In this document: piece by piece, positions 62,037 through 64,000 of the stretch
Position numbering within the stretch: the first letter of the stretch is position 1
Layout of the letters: every line of letters begins with the position of its first letter
Assembly (NCBI GenBank): GCA_045530725.1
Contig: JAZSCT010000021.1
Coordinates: forward strand, 46,870 to 110,869
DNA from: SIG435 sp045530725
GTDB lineage: Bacteria; Bacillota; Clostridia; UMGS1810
Reading direction: 5' to 3'
Length of the DNA stretch: 64,000 bases
Position numbers and translations under genes: made by a program
Notes under the pieces: model-generated
The model's input: the letters and a program-made list of their open reading frames with translations, nothing else
Told to the model about the DNA's origin: nothing
The model's database searches: none

Positions 62037-63119
62037 ATGGCATCAAATATAGAAAAACTACGATTAAAAGAAAAAATTGAACCTAAACAAATGGCTAAAA
62101 AATTAAACCTTTCCACAAAAAGGTATAATGACATCGAATATTCTCCCGATTTACTTAATTACGAAGAAATTATAAAATTAACAGAATATTTTAATGTTAG
62201 TTCAGATTACATATTAGGGTTAAGCACAATACCATTGAGAGTTGACGAACTATATAATTGCTTTGAAAAAGAGTTTGCAGAAGATTTTGAACCTGAATTC
62301 AAAAAATGTTGTTCATTCAAAAATGAGGATGGGACAGATAACGAACTTATTATTTATGAAAGAAAACAATCTGAATTCTGGAAAAATCGATTGAGAACAA
62401 GAGCTTACGAATTAGGATATACAACAAAAACTATATCGAAGCTAACAGGGTTATCTACAGAAAAGGTAGATACATTGTTAAATACCCCTCAAATGGAGTT
62501 TGAAGTAAAAACAAAAGACTTACTCATGTTATTTAGAGGTTTAAAACTCAATTTTAAGATTTTAGACAACACTTCTACAATATCAGGAGACGAAACCTTT
62601 GATGAATACAGATTCCGACTTTTAGCAACAAAGGCAAAGAAATTAACCCGCACAAACAAAGAAAAATATTTAAAATTTATACACCAACTCTTTTTATCAG
62701 ATATAAAAACAAAATCACCTATCGAAATTCCAGTTGATTATGAAAAATACCAAGAACGTATAAAATATTTACGAACAGAACAAGGCTTTGGTGGTTGGAC
62801 GAAACGTCCCCAAAAAGAACTTGCCGAAAAACTCACTAAAATGGGACACAAGTGTAGTGAAAGTACAATAAAGAATATCGAAAAACTAAATGATGAATCT
62901 GAAGCATTAGGAAACACAGGAGCAAAAACTCCACTTTTTGTAGCCCTATCAAAACTTTGGGATTTGCCTTTGAATTACATTCTCGGTGATAACAAGGAGA
63001 ACGACACTAGGAAATCAGATTTTTATAGGCTATATTCTAAATATTCAAAATTGACAGAAGAAAGCATTGTCGAACTAAATCAATTTATAAAATTCATTAC
63101 AGAGGAGACACAAGCATGA
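62037..63119 (+). CDS. Large XRE-type regulator with several helix-turn-helix segments
   Basis: 360 aa. An N-terminal Cro/C1 domain (LRLKEKIEPKQMAKKLNLSTKRYNDIE) is followed by a second HTH-like part (GYTTKTISKLTGLSTEKVDTLL near 130) and a third (RPQKELAEKLTKMGHKCSESTIKNIEKL near 265) before a helical tail. This looks like a master regulator of the element. ATGA overlap links it to the next XRE gene. Confidence 0.8.
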   Translation: MASNIEKLRLKEKIEPKQMAKKLNLSTKRYNDIEYSPDLLNYEEIIKLTEYFNVSSDYILGLSTIPLRVDELYNCFEKEFAEDFEPEFKKCCSFKNEDGTDNELIIYERKQSEFWKNRLRTRAYELGYTTKTISKLTGLSTEKVDTLLNTPQMEFEVKTKDLLMLFRGLKLNFKILDNTSTISGDETFDEYRFRLLATKAKKLTRTNKEKYLKFIHQLFLSDIKTKSPIEIPVDYEKYQERIKYLRTEQGFGGWTKRPQKELAEKLTKMGHKCSESTIKNIEKLNDESEALGNTGAKTPLFVALSKLWDLPLNYILGDNKENDTRKSDFYRLYSKYSKLTEESIVELNQFIKFITEETQA

Positions 63120-63475
63120 CAAAATTCGGAGATAATTTAAGAAATTTATGTAAAGTGAAAAACATAACACAACAAGCATTGTCGAATAAAACAGGAGAGT
63201 TAGGGAATTACATAAATGTTAGAACGATTAACAAGTATATAAATACCCCTAACACTTGTCCGCGATTGCATCATGCACGCACACTTGCCGAAGCATTAGA
63301 AGTCCCTATGGATATACTTTTTGACGAAGAAGGCATATCAGAGAATTTCGATAAAGATATATATAATAAGTTAAGAACATTCCTTTCAAAACAAGGACAG
63401 GAAAAATTGCGAATGGCTGAATTATATATGGATTACCTTTTGGCAACACAGGAAGCCCCTTGTAAAGAAAAATAA
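63116..63475 (+). CDS. XRE-family regulator, partner of the large one
   Basis: A 119-aa Cro/C1-type protein (LRNLCKVKNITQQALSNKTGELGNYINVRTINKYINTPNTCPRLHHARTLAEALEV). Start ATG 63116 overlaps the stop of the preceding gene by 4 bp, so the two are co-translated. Probably part of the lysis-lysogeny-like switch of the element; function inferred from position. Confidence 0.85.
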   Translation: MTKFGDNLRNLCKVKNITQQALSNKTGELGNYINVRTINKYINTPNTCPRLHHARTLAEALEVPMDILFDEEGISENFDKDIYNKLRTFLSKQGQEKLRMAELYMDYLLATQEAPCKEK

Positions 63476-63589
63476 AATAAAGGCCTAAATTTTACCTACC
63501 CGCATTTTTAAAAGCGATATAGGCCAATTTTGAGCCTTTTGAAAAAACACATATTTTTATTTATTAATTTTTAAAATTACCCGAGTTTG

Positions 63590-63609
63590 TTGCCAACATT
63601 TTGCCAACA
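63590..63609. promoter_or_regulatory. Candidate integrase arm sites, right end
   Basis: TTGCCAACA twice, starts 11 bp apart; read on minus this is TGTTGGC, close to the TGTTGAC units at the other end. The rest of 63476-63690 shows no gene. Confidence 0.4.
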
Positions 63610-63690
63610 AAAACAAAATTAAAAGTGGTGTAATCCCTACAAACGCCGTAGATTAGCGGGTTTCAGAGGTTGCCTTTTGAGTGGAGGCTC

Positions 63691-63705
63691 TGGTCTCCAA
63701 AACCA
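63691..63705. other. attR core
   Basis: TGGTCTCCAAAACCA, identical to the attL core. On its left, element DNA reads AGGCTC, which with the left-end GAGCCT gives a 10-bp inverted repeat around CTCCAAA in the reconstructed attP. Confidence 0.9.
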
Positions 63706-63739
63706 CGTGCCGTGAGTTCAAGTCTTACTGCCCCTGCCA
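63691..63739 (+). pseudogene. tRNA-Trp 3' half, split by the element
   Basis: Anticodon loop CTCCAAA, ACCAC, variable loop, T arm GTGAG-TTCAAGT-CTTAC, acceptor strand TGCCCCT, discriminator G and encoded CCA. It completes the 5' half found at 37394-37435. As it stands it has no promoter or acceptor 5' strand and cannot form a tRNA. Confidence 0.92.
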
Positions 63740-63742
63740 AAA

Positions 63743-63779
63743 ATCGACATTCTTCATCAGAGGAATGTCGATTTTTCTT
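63743..63779 (+). terminator. Terminator of the original tRNA-Trp gene
   Basis: AAAATCGACATTC and GAATGTCGATTTT arms followed by TCTT. It lies 4 bp after the CCA end of the 3' half and is probably the former tRNA terminator, now left beyond the element. Confidence 0.85.
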
Positions 63780-63881
63780 ATTACCTCTTCACTATTCACT
63801 TTTCCTTAAAAATGCTTGTCGATTTTTGGAAAGTAATAAGTAATAGTGAATAAGGAAAAAGTGAAACTTGTATAATAAAAA

Positions 63882-64000
63882 TGGACTACCAAAAGAGTGA
63901 AAATATGATATAATATTTTCAGGAGAGTGAACAAGATGGAAAGAAAAGTGAATTACACAAAGGAGTTCAAGGTTCAAGCGTGTGATTTGGTAGTCAAAAA
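63882..64000 (+). mobile_element. IS3-family insertion sequence, left end only
   Basis: A likely terminal repeat TGGACTACCAAAA lies at 63882, followed by a TATAAT at 63909-63914, a ribosome site and the start of a transposase gene. The element leaves the window. Before it, 63785-63875 carries imperfect inverted copies of GTGAATAGTGAA-type sequence. Confidence 0.7.
63936..64000 (+). CDS. IS3-family transposase OrfA, start only
   Basis: From ATG 63936, after AGGAGAG, the frame reads MERKVNYTKEFKVQACDLVVK and runs off the window. The Y-T-K-E-F-K-V-Q-A start is typical of the helix-turn-helix OrfA protein of IS3-type elements, usually joined to OrfB by frameshift. Only 21 codons are visible. Confidence 0.75.
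   Translation, partial: MERKVNYTKEFKVQACDLVVK

Larger units (their letters stand above)
37436..63705. mobile_element. 26.3 kb integrative element in tRNA-Trp
   Basis: Bounded by a 15-bp direct repeat inside a split tRNA-Trp gene, with a tyrosine integrase at the left end, a serine recombinase, three DNA methyltransferases (type I, C5-cytosine, D12-type), a full type I restriction system with an inserted HEPN protein, and several XRE regulators. Genes are mostly on minus, running toward the integrase, with a plus-strand regulator operon at the right end. No relaxase, type IV secretion, capsid, portal or terminase gene was recognised. Length counted with one copy of the core is 26,270 bp. Confidence 0.93.

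Noticed and set aside
37436..63705. Integrative conjugative element or complete prophage
   Set aside because: No relaxase, VirB4/VirD4-type ATPase, portal, capsid, tail, terminase or lysis gene was recognised. Only integration, defence and unknown genes are seen.

Overview
The window is about 59% chromosomal backbone of a low-GC, Gram-positive, endospore-forming Clostridia-type Firmicute, followed by a 26.3 kb integrative element. The Firmicute call rests on the frr-uppS-cdsA block, WalR/WalK with YycH and YycI, RNase Y, MutS2, an ECF transporter core, a spoVAC-spoVAD-spoVAE sporulation operon and Clostridia-type DUF5711 and DUF1540 genes. Genus cannot be fixed from the sequence.

Backbone, 1-37.4 kb. 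From 1 to 7.9 kb, on the minus strand, are mutS2, a WYL regulator, a HAD phosphatase, pyrH, frr, a small DUF6809-like gene behind a structured leader, uppS and a partial cdsA. From 8.6 to 19.8 kb, also minus, are rny, a YitT membrane protein, then a cell-envelope operon (degenerate DD-peptidase-like protein, walR, walK, a secreted protein, yycH, yycI, ybaB) and a PHP-domain gene. From 20.2 to 36.6 kb, mostly plus, are a serine acetyltransferase, topB, an rRNA-methyltransferase-like gene, a fused ecfA1-ecfA2, ecfT, truA, a DUF5711 gene, a CvpA-family gene, corA, then an SDR and pdxK on minus, DUF1540, spoVAC/AD/AE and ade. A roughly 190-220 bp dispersed repeat occurs four times in this backbone (2.3, 9.7, 24.2 and 34.6 kb). 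Its stems are kept by compensatory changes between copies, so it looks like a structured-RNA element.

Integrative element, 37,436-63,705. It is inserted exactly in the anticodon stem-loop of a tRNA-Trp gene. The 5' half of that gene is at the left junction and the 3' half at the right, joined by a 15-bp att core; the two halves rejoin into a perfect 73-nt tRNA-Trp. The element carries its own complete tRNA-Trp just inside the left end, downstream of the chromosomal tRNA promoter, and its anticodon stem is recoded so that it lacks the att arms. Next to it is a tyrosine integrase with an apparent excisionase-like N-terminus. Then come small genes, a serine recombinase, a phased 22-bp iteron array, and a type I restriction-modification operon hsdM-hsdS-X-hsdR. 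X is a HEPN-domain (RNase-fold) protein sitting where the anticodon nuclease PrrC sits in E. coli. Further right are a metallo-beta-lactamase-fold lipoprotein, an amidoligase and gamma-glutamylcyclotransferase pair, a C5-cytosine methyltransferase, a D12-type adenine methyltransferase, several unrecognised proteins, and a two-gene XRE regulator operon at the right end. No relaxase, coupling protein, capsid or terminase gene was recognised, so the element reads as a defence-bearing, possibly mobilisable or satellite-type island. An IS3-family insertion sequence begins just beyond the right junction and runs out of the window.
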